DNA of 40,580 nucleotides from Burkholderiales bacterium (GCA_017302505.1 JAFLDH010000013.1:1-40580), one strand, 5' to 3'. Counted from the first letter of the stretch, positions 22,354-31,418 are shown. Notes: generated by a model from the letters alone, not told the origin. Numbers and translations: made by a program.

Positions 22354-24084
22354 TTAGAAACCCCAGAACAACGAGACCTGCGCAGTTGTCCACGGCCGCG
22401 CGGTTCCTTGAGCGCGTGTCTGGATCAGGTTGCCCGGCCAGGCCTGGCCGGCGACGCCCAGCAAGAACAGCCGCTCGGTGAGGGACCAGCGCACGATCAG
22501 GTCGATCTCGTTGCCGTAGCTGCTCTGGCCAGTGGCCAGCGGCACGTCGGCCCACAGGTGGTAGTAGTCCAGTGTGAGATTCAGCCGGTCGGTCGGCGCC
22601 AGGTTCAAGCGCACCCGGCTGGAATTCAGATTGGTGTTCGTCACCACCTTCTTGAAGTTCACGCCCTGCACCCATTCGTCCAGCCCGCTGGACAGCGGCG
22701 CATCGAAGGCCTCATAGGTGGCGCTGCCGGGCTTATCGCCACTGAAGGTGGCGTAGCGGTACAGCAGGCTGGGCTTCCATGGCAGTGCCGCCGCGGTGTA
22801 GGCAAGCTGCGCATACCAGGCGCGTGCCGACACGTCAGCATCGAGGTTGTCTTGGAAGGCCGCTTCCGCCAGAGCACTGAAGCCGTCGCCGAAATCGCGG
22901 TGGCCGGCGCGCAGGTTCAGCGTACGCTGGCCTTCGCGCGGCACGCTGCCCCCACCGGGGCTGCGCAGCACTGTGTTCGATTCGGGCACACGATAGGCCG
23001 CCAAGCCCAGGTCCCACCCTTTCGACTCCAGCCAGGCTGCGCGCAGACCCTGGAATCGGGTGTTGCTGTCGAAGGCCTTCAACTCAGCCGGGTCGAGATC
23101 GAAGAACTCGGCCTCGAAGGGTCCCATGCGCGCCTCGGCCAGCACCGCCATCTGATAAGTGGTGCGTGGGTTCAGGTACAGCGCAGGATTGGGCCCAGCG
23201 TTGGCGCCAGCGGCATAGCGCGAGAACAGGAAGCCGTTGTTCAACTGCCAGTTCTGCCGGCCCACCGACAGGCGCAGCGCGCGCTGCTCGGCGGCCTGCG
23301 CCCACAGCACCCCGCCGTACACCTTCTCCCACATCGTCTCGGTCCGCGTGTCCGAGCGGAACAGGTCCTGCCCGGTGGCGCCCGAGGTCATGCCGGTCAG
23401 TTCGCCGAAGACGTAGAAGTCCGGACCGAGCACGCGGCTGGCGCCGGCGATGCCGAACTCGACCATGCCTTCGGCCCAGCTCGTCCAGCCCGGTCCGGGT
23501 GGGTCCAGCGCGATCGGGCTTTGCGCGGTGAAAGCCGGCGCGGCGCCGAACCAAGGGTTGTGGTCGGCATAGGCGCCGGCCCAGACATTGAGCTGCAGCC
23601 GCAGCAGCGCATCGGCACTTTCGTACAGCACTGGCAGGTCGGTCGCCGAGCCGCTGACGAATGCGCCACGCAGCGCCGGCTGTGCCTCAGCGCCCAGCGT
23701 GGCGGAGATCACCAGCACCACCGCGCCAGGGCGTTCGCTGGCATACAGCGTGTAGCCGACATCCGACAGGCCGTCTATGGCGCGTATCGCGGCCACGGCG
23801 CGGTCGGTCAACGGCTGGTTGAAGGGGCCGCTGGCCAGTGGGGTGCCCAGTGCCTCAATGCGTGCACGCAGGTCGCGGTCGCGCTCGGCCGAACCGGTGC
23901 CGCCGAGCAGGTCATAGAAGACGCGGTTGATGGCGTAGCCGTCGAACTGCTGCGGTGGCAGCGCCACGCGGCGCACGCCCGGCGCCGGCAGGTCCGACAC
24001 CGCAGCGCGTTGCGGCTGCGCGGCGGCCAAAGCCGCAATCGCCAGCAGCGATGCCGCGGCGGCGAGCCGGATGCGCCCGCGCAT
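22354..24084 (-). CDS. Outer-membrane beta-barrel, alginate-export-like
   Basis: 576 residues. A signal peptide (RLAAAASLLAIAALAAAQ) is followed by a POTRA-less N-terminal region and then many alternating strands typical of an alginate_exp-type or porin barrel (SLLYRYATFSGDKPG, NLTLDYYHLWADVPLATG). It ends in an aromatic residue (QVSLFWGF), the usual outer-membrane insertion signal. The start ATG shares bases with the stop of the upstream dehydrogenase (TGATG), so they form an operon. It probably passes a hydrophobic or polymeric substrate of the pathway across the outer membrane; the substrate is unknown. Confidence 0.75.
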   Translation of the reverse strand: MRGRIRLAAAASLLAIAALAAAQPQRAAVSDLPAPGVRRVALPPQQFDGYAINRVFYDLLGGTGSAERDRDLRARIEALGTPLASGPFNQPLTDRAVAAIRAIDGLSDVGYTLYASERPGAVVLVISATLGAEAQPALRGAFVSGSATDLPVLYESADALLRLQLNVWAGAYADHNPWFGAAPAFTAQSPIALDPPGPGWTSWAEGMVEFGIAGASRVLGPDFYVFGELTGMTSGATGQDLFRSDTRTETMWEKVYGGVLWAQAAEQRALRLSVGRQNWQLNNGFLFSRYAAGANAGPNPALYLNPRTTYQMAVLAEARMGPFEAEFFDLDPAELKAFDSNTRFQGLRAAWLESKGWDLGLAAYRVPESNTVLRSPGGGSVPREGQRTLNLRAGHRDFGDGFSALAEAAFQDNLDADVSARAWYAQLAYTAAALPWKPSLLYRYATFSGDKPGSATYEAFDAPLSSGLDEWVQGVNFKKVVTNTNLNSSRVRLNLAPTDRLNLTLDYYHLWADVPLATGQSSYGNEIDLIVRWSLTERLFLLGVAGQAWPGNLIQTRAQGTARPWTTAQVSLFWGF

Positions 24085-24893
24085 CAGTCGGCGGTGGGCA
24101 TCTTGCTCTTGTAGCTGCCGCCGCCGTCCACATGCAGGTGGATGCCGGTGACCCAGGCCGCCGCCGGCGACAGCAGGTAGTTGAAGGCGTAGGCGATGTC
24201 GAAGGGCGCGCCGCGGCGCTTGAGTACGAAGGAGTCGGACAGGCGCTTCAGCATCTCGGGGTCATAGCCGGCATTCAGCGTGGCCTCACCGTTGTCGACC
24301 GAGCCGATGACGATGGCATTGCAGCGCACCTCGGGGCCGGACATCGCGGCAATGCTCTTGCTCATGTGCAGCAGCGCGGCCTTGGCATTGCTGTAGGAGA
24401 TGAACTCGGGCGATGGCGAGGTGCCCACCGCCGAGCCCGAAATGGTGATCGACGCGTTCTCCTGCTTGCGCAGGTGCGGCATGCACAGCTTGGACAGGTT
24501 GTAGGCGCTGACCGTGTTGAGCAGATAGGACTTCATCATGTAGTCCACGGTCACGTCCCAAAGCGGCGTGTACTCGCCCCAGCCGACGTTGTTGATCAGC
24601 GCGGTGATCTTGCCGAACTTCTTCAAGGTGGCATCCACCAGGGCCTGCTGCTCGGCCTCGCTGGTGACGTCGGTGCGGATCGCCAGCGTCTCGCGCCCGG
24701 TGGACTTCTGTACCTGGGCCGCCACCTTCTCGGCGTTCTCCAGGTTCAGGTCGCTGACCACCACGTTGGCGCCGGCTTGCGCCAGCACGTGCGCGGTGGC
24801 ACCGCCGATGGCGCCACCGGCGCCGGTGATGATGACCGCATAGCCTTCCAGGCTGAACGGGTGGGCAAGGATCTGATAGGGATCGTGGGCCAT
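24084..24893 (-). CDS. Short-chain dehydrogenase/reductase
   Basis: 269 residues from ATG at 24893, with AGGAGCCCTC upstream. Classical SDR motifs: cofactor site TGAGGAIGG near residue 20, NNVGWG after strand 4 and the catalytic YSNAK (S at about 155). GIHLHVDGGGSYKS is the C-terminal end typical of the family. The D at the end of strand 2 (VVVSDLN) suggests NAD rather than NADP. It lies in an operon with the barrel gene and the hdhA-like gene. The substrate is unknown, though a steroid or cyclic alcohol is plausible from the neighbour. Confidence 0.85.
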   Translation of the reverse strand: MAHDPYQILAHPFSLEGYAVIITGAGGAIGGATAHVLAQAGANVVVSDLNLENAEKVAAQVQKSTGRETLAIRTDVTSEAEQQALVDATLKKFGKITALINNVGWGEYTPLWDVTVDYMMKSYLLNTVSAYNLSKLCMPHLRKQENASITISGSAVGTSPSPEFISYSNAKAALLHMSKSIAAMSGPEVRCNAIVIGSVDNGEATLNAGYDPEMLKRLSDSFVLKRRGAPFDIAYAFNYLLSPAAAWVTGIHLHVDGGGSYKSKMPTAD

Positions 24894-24930
24894 GAGGGCT
24901 CCTGAAGAAGGGGTTGTAGACAGTGCGGCG

Positions 24931-25698
24931 TCAGTCGAGTTCCTGCACGCCGCCACCGCTGACGGTGAGCACCTGGCCGCTGACCCACGAGGCCGCGGGC
25001 GAACACAGGAACAGCGCGGCCTGCGCGATATCGCTCGCCTCGCCCAGCCGGCCGAGTGGCGTGTGCTTCAGCATCGCCTTCTCGATCTCGGGCGTCAGCA
25101 CGCTGGCCAGCGCCGCGGTCTTGATGGCGCCCGGCGCGATGGCATTGACGCGGATGCCCATCGGCCCCAGGTCGAAGGCGATGTTGCGCGTCAGGTGGTT
25201 CTCGGCGGCCTTGGACGACGCGTACGAAGCCATGCGCTGGTTCTTGTTCTCGCCGGCCATCGAGGTGATGTTCAGCACCGCGCCGCCGCCGGCTTGCTGC
25301 ATGTGCGGCGCGCACAGCTGCGTCAGGTGGAAGACCGAGAACACGTTCAGCTCGTAGGCCCAGACAAAGGTGTCCATCGGCATGTCGAAGGGCTTGGGCC
25401 CACCGCCGCCGGCGTTGTTGACCAGGATCGTCACCTTGCCGAAGGCCGCCAGCGCGGCATCGACCAGGGCCTGGCGGGCCTCGGCGCTGGTCACGTCGCA
25501 GGCCATGCCGATGGCACGGCCGCCGGCGGACTTGATGGCCGCGGCCGCCTCGTCGGCGGTTTCTATCTTCAGGTCGCTGACCACCACCGCCGCGCCGGCC
25601 TGCGCAAACAGTTCGGCGATGCCCCGGCCGATGCCGGCCCCTGCGCCGGTGACGATGGCCACCTGGCCGTCGAGTGAGAAGGGCTGCAAGGCCTGCAT
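24931..25698 (-). CDS. hdhA: 7-alpha-hydroxysteroid dehydrogenase-like SDR
   Basis: 255 residues from ATG at 25698, with GGGAG upstream. It is an SDR with TGAGAGIGRG, NNAGGGGPKPFDMPM, the catalytic serine and YASSK, and the end SGQVLTVSGGGVQELD. By my recollection of the family, the stretch from NNAGGGGPKPFDMPM to the end is very similar to HdhA of Escherichia coli (NAD-dependent oxidation of 7-alpha-hydroxyl groups of bile acids). Close similarity in these enzymes does not fix the substrate, so another cyclic alcohol is possible. It starts the operon with the next SDR and the barrel gene. Confidence 0.85.
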   Translation of the reverse strand: MQALQPFSLDGQVAIVTGAGAGIGRGIAELFAQAGAAVVVSDLKIETADEAAAAIKSAGGRAIGMACDVTSAEARQALVDAALAAFGKVTILVNNAGGGGPKPFDMPMDTFVWAYELNVFSVFHLTQLCAPHMQQAGGGAVLNITSMAGENKNQRMASYASSKAAENHLTRNIAFDLGPMGIRVNAIAPGAIKTAALASVLTPEIEKAMLKHTPLGRLGEASDIAQAALFLCSPAASWVSGQVLTVSGGGVQELD

Positions 25699-25867
25699 CG
25701 GTGTGGTCTCCCAAAAAAGTCCGCGAAGTATCGGCGGGCCGCGGGCCGTGCGGCAAGGCGTCGAACCCGAGGTCTGCCCAAAATGGGCAGCCCCGGTGGG
25801 CCCGGTGCCGCGCCGGCAATGGACAATCGCGCCCGCCGCCAGCCTAGCGGCGCGACCGCCTCGACGC

Positions 25868-26365
25868 ATGAAGTTCACGACCGAACCCCCGCACCTCGCC
25901 GACGGCCTCATCGGCGGTGTGATCAACGGCGTCATCAACGGAGCGATCGCCTGGTCGGCCTTCAAGGGCATGGCGCAGGTACCGCTGTCGGTGGACAGCA
26001 TCTCCTCGACCGGCATCACCGCGCTGGGCAATGCGGCCACATTGGTGTTCGCGCTGACCTTCATCCTCACCACCATCACCTTCTTCACCTACCGCTCCGC
26101 GGCGCGCAAGTCCGGCAACGCCCCAAAGGCATTGACCGAACAGGCCTACTGGCCGCAGGGCCTGGGCATCGCGCTGCGCAACACGCTGCTGGCCTTCGGC
26201 GCCTTCATTGCGCTGGCGGTGTTGTGGCAGCGCTTTGCCGGCACGCTGCTCGTCGGCCCGCTGGCGGCCACCGTGGTCGTCGGCCTGGTGGCAATGGGCG
26301 CGACGATGTTCGCCGAATGGCGCACCCGCGGCGAGATGCTGCAGGCCGCCGCCGCGGCACGCTGA
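25868..26365 (+). CDS. Integral membrane protein, four spans
   Basis: 165 residues from ATG at 25868. Hydrophobic spans are seen at about 10-30, 55-75, 105-125 and 130-150. No family is recognised. It is divergent from the hdhA-like operon by about 170 bases and converges on the regulator gene 10 bases away. No Shine-Dalgarno of note. Confidence 0.65.
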   Translation: MKFTTEPPHLADGLIGGVINGVINGAIAWSAFKGMAQVPLSVDSISSTGITALGNAATLVFALTFILTTITFFTYRSAARKSGNAPKALTEQAYWPQGLGIALRNTLLAFGAFIALAVLWQRFAGTLLVGPLAATVVVGLVAMGATMFAEWRTRGEMLQAAAAAR

Positions 26366-26374
26366 GCGCCGCGC

Positions 26375-26998
26375 TCAGCCGTCGGTGGGCCGCTGTGCCT
26401 CGCCAGCAGGCTGCTGAATCGCCCCGGCGGGCCCCTGCGCCAGTGCCCGTTCGGCATCGCCCAGCGCGTCCTGTATCAGCCGGGCGGCGGCGAGGAAGCG
26501 CTTGACGCCGTCCAGCGTCAGCACGTGCATCTGCGGGTCGACCGAGGCCACGTTGAGCACGTAGCCGCCGTCCACGCGCAGCACCCGGCCCTGCGCCAGC
26601 AGCGCTTCGAGCTTGCGGCGCACAGTCTCGCGCGGCCGGCCTGAGATCAGCGTCAGGTCCCGCAGGCGCACCGGCCGCAACTGCGGCTGCGAATCGGGTA
26701 CGCGGCCCTGCGCATCCAGCGCCTGCGACGGCCGGCTGCCCGGTGGCATCAGGTGCGAGACGTTCAGGTGCGAAAGCATCCCGAACAGCATCATCGTCTC
26801 GATGTCGTTGTCGAATTGGCGTGCCGAGCGCACAACATGGTCAACGATGAAGCGGTTCATCGTGAAGGCCACCAGGCCGAAGGCGCGCCAGTAGGCCGGC
26901 AGCAAGCCGGCCACGTCGGCCGGAGCCTCGCCGGGCAGGCCGGGGGCGTTGTAGTCCAGGCTTGCCGCCGTCCGGCTTTTCGGGGAAGTCCTGCGCAT
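26375..26998 (-). CDS. Winged-helix transcriptional regulator
   Basis: 207 residues from ATG at 26998. The first 120 residues are mostly helical and unrecognised, with a central hydrophobic helix (AFGLVAFTMNRFIVDHVV). At about residues 130-170, PVRLRDLTLISGRPRETVRRKLEALLAQGRVLRVDGGYVL forms a helix-turn-helix and a wing typical of Crp/MarR-type DNA-binding ends. It could regulate the neighbouring SDR operon or membrane gene. A tail rich in alanine and glutamine follows. Type of regulator uncertain. Confidence 0.65.
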   Translation of the reverse strand: MRRTSPKSRTAASLDYNAPGLPGEAPADVAGLLPAYWRAFGLVAFTMNRFIVDHVVRSARQFDNDIETMMLFGMLSHLNVSHLMPPGSRPSQALDAQGRVPDSQPQLRPVRLRDLTLISGRPRETVRRKLEALLAQGRVLRVDGGYVLNVASVDPQMHVLTLDGVKRFLAAARLIQDALGDAERALAQGPAGAIQQPAGEAQRPTDG

Positions 26999-27233
26999 GG
27001 GGATGGTGGGGCGAAGGTCGAAGGATTCTGAGGCCTCGAGCTTGCGGGCTGTGCGCACGTCCGCCGATAGCCACCGCCGGGCCTCTACCCGCTTGCCCAA
27101 ATTGGGCCGATGTGCCCCACCGCCCGCGCGGCGTCGGCGTGCGCAGCGCGGGGCCGCGGGTGCATTGTTGCGGGCATCGCACCCGCGGCGGCGCTCCTTC
27201 GTCCCGGTCACCTGAACCCGAAAGCCCCAACCC

Positions 27234-27596
27234 ACGCGTATCCACCTTCTCGCCCTTGCCATCGCCGCCTGGTCGCCCGCCTTCGGCATCGCTCAGTCGA
27301 ACGCCGAGTCGGCAGACGACGAAGACCTGAAGTTCGAGGAATCGAGCCGCAACTTCGGTTTCGTGTCCGGCGCGTCCTACCGGTGCCTACCCGAAGCCGA
27401 CCGCATCGCCCACGACCGCGCGGTGCTGCGGGCCTCCAGCGGCCTGGTGCAGCTGTTCGGCAGCGACCGCGCCTTCTTCTACACGGCGGCTCTTGGCGCC
27501 GGCACCGGCACCGGCATGAGCATCGACAAGGCCAAGTGCAGCAGCTGCATCGCGGACTTCCGCGCCGCGATGAAGTCCAGCGGCCGTGCCCGGTGA
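27234..27596 (+). CDS. Small exported protein with an apparent ACG start
   Basis: 120 residues if it starts at ACG 27234. The frame is open from a TGA at 27214 and holds no ATG, GTG or TTG before the signal peptide. Reading ACG as the start gives RIHLLALAIAAWSPAFGIAQ, a clean signal peptide. The mature part has ESSRNFGFVSGASYRCLPEAD and KCSSCIADF, with three cysteines. A GTG at 27363 would begin after the signal peptide and is less likely. Either the gene uses a rare start, or the start was lost and the gene is decaying, as its neighbour is. Family unknown. Confidence 0.55.
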   Translation, partial: TRIHLLALAIAAWSPAFGIAQSNAESADDEDLKFEESSRNFGFVSGASYRCLPEADRIAHDRAVLRASSGLVQLFGSDRAFFYTAALGAGTGTGMSIDKAKCSSCIADFRAAMKSSGRAR

Positions 27597-27606
27597 GGAG
27601 AAGGCC

Positions 27607-27872
27607 ATGAGCAACAGAATCGTCCGACTGGCGCACGGCGCCGTGCATGGTGTGCTGCTGACTGCGGTGGTGGCAACGTCGATGCAGGCCGCCGCGGCCA
27701 ACTGGGGCGCACGCCGTGAGTACCGCGAGGGCATGCGCGAGATCGCCCGCTAGCGTCGCGAGGCGCGCCGCGAGGTGCGCCGCCGCCGCCGCCACCGGCA
27801 CCGGGCCTGTGCTGGTACTGGTCCGACCCTTACCAGGAGCGCGGCTACTGGGATCACTGCGGCGCCTACTGA
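27607..27872 (+). pseudogene. Broken small exported arginine-rich protein
   Basis: Begins ATG at 27607 with GGAGAAGG upstream and a signal peptide (AHGAVHGVLLTAVVATSMQAAAA). An in-frame TAG at 27751-27753 ends it after 48 residues. Downstream, the same frame continues arginine-rich, and after a frame shift of one base the sequence reads GLCWYWSDPYQERGYWDHCG then AY and a stop at 27872. That aromatic tail is clearly coding in style. So a nonsense codon and a frame shift have split one gene. Confidence 0.65.
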
Positions 27873-27920
27873 CCGCTTGGCGCCCCAACGGGCCAAGCCA
27901 AGGTGCTCGAGGACAAGCCC

Positions 27921-28166
27921 ATGCCCAACCGCAAGGAAGTCATCAAACGCATCGATGCCGCCGTCCGGCGCCGCCGCATCGACCACGGCAATGGCTTCCG
28001 CCTGCGCGACCAAGACCCTGGCAAAACCGGACGCATGGGCAGCGAGGACAAGGCCGAGCCCAAGGAGATGTTCGCGCGGGGCGTCGAGTGGCTGGCCGTG
28101 GAGCAGGACAAGCTCGACGCGCAGAACCGCCGTTCGCTGCTGCCGGCGCATCCTTGGCGGTTGTAG
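27921..28166 (+). CDS. Small basic cytoplasmic hypothetical protein
   Basis: 81 residues from ATG at 27921, with GAGGA eight bases upstream. It is charged and helical (NRKEVIKRIDAAVRRRRIDH and EMFARGVEWLAVEQDKLDAQ) with no signal peptide or cysteine. No family is recognised. It follows the broken gene by about 50 bases. Confidence 0.55.
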   Translation: MPNRKEVIKRIDAAVRRRRIDHGNGFRLRDQDPGKTGRMGSEDKAEPKEMFARGVEWLAVEQDKLDAQNRRSLLPAHPWRL

Positions 28167-28433
28167 ACCCTCCGGTGTCGAGGTCAAGACTTCGGGTTCA
28201 CACCGGGCATGCCTGTCGCGTCGGCGCAAGCCAGTTCCGTCGCGCACAGGAGCGGAAGGACCGGCAGAACCCTGCCTGCGCGTCGTTTGCGCGGGGCCAT
28301 GCATTTCTTGCCCCGGGCGGGCGCCTCGGAAAACGGACGCTTGGCAAAGTCACGTGGCCGATGTTGTTGCGTCGGGTTGTCTGAGCGGCGCAGGCTGCGC
28401 AATGACTTTCATGCGCCCTCTATATTTCAAGAC

Positions 28434-30428
28434 ATGAGAATCACGCTCCACCCTGAACTGATCCAAGACCGGCGAGTGCTGCGCCTGGTCGCGTTGTGCA
28501 CCCTCTCTGCCGTGCTGGCGACCTTGTCGTTCGCCACATCGGCGCAAGAGTTGGGCGACCGGGTGTATGTCGGTGGCGCCATCCTCACGATGGAGGATGC
28601 GCAGCCGCGCGCTGAGGCCTTGGCCACACGCAATGGCCGCATCCTTGCGGTCGGTTCGAAGGCCGACGTGATGCGCCACGCCGGGGACAAGACCGAAGTG
28701 GTCGATCTGGCGGGGCGGGCGCTGCTGCCGGGCTTCGTCGACAGCCACGGCCATGTGGTCGGCGGCGGTTTGCAGGCATCTTCGGCCAACCTGCTGGCGC
28801 CGCCGGATGGCGACGTGACGGACATCCCGTCGCTGCAGCGCGTGCTGCGCCAGTGGCACGCGGCGAATGCCGGCGCCGTCAAGCGGCTGGGCATGATCAT
28901 CGGCTTTGGCTACGACCCGGCGCAGATGGCCGAGCGCCGGCACCCCACGGCGGCCGAGCTCGACGCGGTCTCCGCCGAACTGCCGGTGTACCTGATGCAC
29001 CAGTCCGGGCACTTCGGCGCAGCCAACTCGCTGGCGCTCCAGCGCGCGGGCTTCACCGCCAAGACGGCCGATCCCCCCGGCGGCATCATCCGCCGCTTGC
29101 CCGACGGCAGCCCCAATGGCGTGCTGGAGGAAACAGCGCATTTTCGGGCACTGGGCACGATGATGGGGAGCCTGGGTGACGAAGGATTCGCCGAGTTTGC
29201 CCGCGCCGGCGCGCGGATGTGGACCCGCTATGGCTACACCACGGCTCAGGAAGGCCGGGCGGACACCAACAGCGTTGGCGTGATCCGCCGGGTGGCCGCG
29301 CAGGGCGGCTTCGACATCGACATCGTCGCCTACCCGGACGTGCTGCTGGACCGCGATTTCATCGCCAGAAACGTCGCCGACCAGTACGTCAACGGCGTGC
29401 GTGTCGGCGGCGCCAAGCTCACCATCGACGGCAGCCCGCAGGGTTTCACCGCTTGGCGCGACCGCCCCTACTTCAACCCGGTGGGCGACTACCCTCCAGG
29501 CTACGCGGGTTACGCCGCGGCGACCGAGGCCCAGGTCAACGACGCGATTGCGTGGGCATTCAAGCACCGCATCCAGATCCTCACGCACGCCAACGGCGAG
29601 CGCGCGTCGGACGTGCTGCTCAGCGCCATCCGTGCGGCCCAGAAGCAATACGGCGCGGGACGGCGACCGGTGCTGATCCACGGCCAGTTCATGCGCGAAG
29701 ATCAGGTGGACAGCCTGAAGGAGCTGGGTGTGTTCCCCTCGCTGTTCCCGATGCACACCTTCTACTGGGGCGACTGGCACCGCGACCACACGGTGGGGCC
29801 AGTGGCGGCCGACGACATGTCGCCCACCGGATGGGTGATGCAGCGGGGCATGATGTTCGGCACCCACCACGACGCACCGGTGGCGTTCCCGGACTCGATG
29901 CGGGTGCTGGACGCCACCGTCACGCGCCGCTCGCGCTCTGGCGATATCCTCGGCCCGCGACACCGCGTCCCAGTGGAGACGGCGCTCAAGGCAATGACGA
30001 TCTGGCCGGCCTGGCAGCACTTCGAGGAAGACCGCAAGGGCTCGCTCGCGCCCGGCAAGCTGGCCGACCTGGTGATTTTGTCGGGCGACCCGACGGCCAT
30101 CGACCCCGAGCGACTGGACACCCTGCGCGTGGAGCAGACGATCAAGGAAGATCGGGTCGTCTACCAGGCACCGCCCGCGCAGGCCCGCAAGGCGCAGCGA
30201 TCGCCGGAGTCGCCGGGCCTCGGCAGCGACGGCGGGCAGGCCTTCGCCCTGGCGCTTCAGCAGGTGGCGACTTACTCGGAGCTCATGGACCTGCCGGCGG
30301 CGGACTACCGGCGCCGCGCCGCGTGGCTGAAGGCGGCCGGGCCGATGCACACCGGCGCCTGCCTGTCAGGCTACCTGCTGCGCACGATGTTGCCGCGTCA
30401 GCCTACGGTGCCCAGCCAGGTGAATTGA
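28434..30428 (+). CDS. Exported YtcJ-like amidohydrolase
   Basis: 664 residues from ATG at 28434. After a signal peptide (LRLVALCTLSAVLATLSFATSAQ) the chain is an amidohydrolase family 3 (YtcJ-type) metal-dependent hydrolase. It shows VYVGGAILTM, LLPGFVDSHGHVVGGGL (D-x-H-x-H-like metal site, with GHG replacing a histidine spacing), GGAKLTIDGSPQGFTA, ILTHANGERA, VLIHGQFM, MFGTHHDAPVAFP and KGSLAPGKLADLVIL. The last 110 residues are an extra basic tail. Such enzymes hydrolyse amide or ester bonds of unknown periplasmic substrates. Transcription seems to start upstream in 28167-28433, where I see no other gene. Confidence 0.85.
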   Translation: MRITLHPELIQDRRVLRLVALCTLSAVLATLSFATSAQELGDRVYVGGAILTMEDAQPRAEALATRNGRILAVGSKADVMRHAGDKTEVVDLAGRALLPGFVDSHGHVVGGGLQASSANLLAPPDGDVTDIPSLQRVLRQWHAANAGAVKRLGMIIGFGYDPAQMAERRHPTAAELDAVSAELPVYLMHQSGHFGAANSLALQRAGFTAKTADPPGGIIRRLPDGSPNGVLEETAHFRALGTMMGSLGDEGFAEFARAGARMWTRYGYTTAQEGRADTNSVGVIRRVAAQGGFDIDIVAYPDVLLDRDFIARNVADQYVNGVRVGGAKLTIDGSPQGFTAWRDRPYFNPVGDYPPGYAGYAAATEAQVNDAIAWAFKHRIQILTHANGERASDVLLSAIRAAQKQYGAGRRPVLIHGQFMREDQVDSLKELGVFPSLFPMHTFYWGDWHRDHTVGPVAADDMSPTGWVMQRGMMFGTHHDAPVAFPDSMRVLDATVTRRSRSGDILGPRHRVPVETALKAMTIWPAWQHFEEDRKGSLAPGKLADLVILSGDPTAIDPERLDTLRVEQTIKEDRVVYQAPPAQARKAQRSPESPGLGSDGGQAFALALQQVATYSELMDLPAADYRRRAAWLKAAGPMHTGACLSGYLLRTMLPRQPTVPSQVN

Positions 30429-30574
30429 TGTGGTGAGCGCACCGCTCTAAGGGGCAACTGCCGAGGCTGCTTCGTGACTTGCACCGTGCAAAGCCGGCGC
30501 CTTCCGGTGGGTCCAAACCCCACCTGGCAACCGCTCCAGCCGGCAGCAACCGGAACAGTCATGGAGGTAACGCT

Positions 30575-30625
30575 ATGGCTGAAGCCTTCCGATGGCACGT
30601 CACGAGATACCGTGTCTGGCGTTAG
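30575..30625 (+). CDS. Possible 16-residue leader peptide
   Basis: ATG at 30575 follows GGAGGTAA by seven bases, the strongest ribosome site in the window, and the frame MAEAFRWHVTRYRVWR ends in TAG. It is basic and rich in arginine and tryptophan. It may be a leader peptide of a structured RNA, or chance within a folded RNA. Confidence 0.3.
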   Translation: MAEAFRWHVTRYRVWR

Positions 30626-30844
30626 TGCAGGTCTTATATAGGTGCATCCCGGATTGCAACTGACGTGGTCGAGTGAAGAAGCAGGAGGCAGGGCTGCAGT
30701 CTTATGTCCGGCCTGTTGTGCAGGGGTTTGAGTCTGGCCCTGAGTGGCATTCGCAGACGAGGTTCCCATCTGAACATCGAGCTCAAAGCTCAAGTTGCCT
30801 ATTGAAGTGTCCCTCGTCTCGGTCGGACCTGTCTGGTCCATCAC

Positions 30845-30940
30845 ACGCGCGTGTCGCTTGCTCTCCTCAATGCAAGTTGTTCGTTCACTTCATCGTCAGG
30901 CTACTTGCCAAGCTACTCCCAGCGTCTTTCCTCAGGTAGG
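30845..30940. repeat. Duplicated segment, copy A
   Basis: About 90-100 bases similar to 31502-31600. The exact shared core TCGTTCACTTCATCGTCA (18 bases) is at 30881-30898. It lies upstream of the 31044 gene. Confidence 0.55.
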
Positions 30941-31043
30941 CAGCAACGCGCGCCAAGCGCAAGCATCTTGTCGCATGTCGATAAAAATCATGCTCTCGCA
31001 GGTTCACCATTCGATTCCTTGTTCTTACAGCCGGAGAGAGAGC

Positions 31044-31418
31044 GTGCCTCGTCGCCTAAGAATCTACTTGATCGTCTGCGCAGTCAGCTTCGCAATTGCA
31101 TTTCTGGTTCAAACCGTCTTTCAGTCGCTTGGCGCGAATCGGTCTTTCTGGGGCGGTAACCCGGGCTGGCAGCGAGAGATTGCGTTCTGGAATCTCTTTG
31201 CGCTCGTAGTCATCGGTCGCGCATTGATGTTGAACCGAACACCTTTTGCCACCTCCGTTGCGCAAGCTTGCGTTGTCCTCTTCTTCTTGCTCGGCACGAA
31301 TCACCTCTTCGCGTTCCTGGTCCTGCCAACAGCGTCGTTTCACTGGCCTCCACTTGCGCTCAACTACGCAGGCTTTGTCTTCGGCATGCACACGCTATTC
31401 AGCCTACAGCCAAGGTGA
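31044..31418 (+). CDS. Small membrane protein of the islet
   Basis: 124 residues from GTG at 31044, which has CGGAGAGAG upstream. About four hydrophobic spans: LIVCAVSFAIAFLVQTVF, FWNLFALVVIGRALML, SVAQACVVLFFLLGTNHLFA and LALNYAGFVFGMHTLF. No family is recognised. Its GC content is lower than that of the host genes, and it is bracketed by the two copies of the duplicated segment. Confidence 0.6.
   Translation: MPRRLRIYLIVCAVSFAIAFLVQTVFQSLGANRSFWGGNPGWQREIAFWNLFALVVIGRALMLNRTPFATSVAQACVVLFFLLGTNHLFAFLVLPTASFHWPPLALNYAGFVFGMHTLFSLQPR

Larger units (their letters stand above)
30429..31043. other. Structured non-coding stretch with 16-codon frame
   Basis: No full gene is seen. The first 115 bases hold several hairpins: GAGCG/CGCTC (30434-30447), TTGCA/TGCAA (30479-30491) and GGTGGG/CCCACC (30506-30524). 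Next, a perfect Shine-Dalgarno GGAGGTAA precedes an ATG at 30575 that opens a 16-codon frame ending at 30625. The end of the stretch contains copy A of a duplicated segment. The folding looks like a structured RNA or an intron fragment; a group II intron domain V was not found. Confidence 0.4.

Noticed and set aside
30429..30940. A complete group II intron
   Set aside because: No domain V hairpin (GAGC..GAAA..GGTTC type) or reverse transcriptase was found, and the 5' end is not GTGYG.
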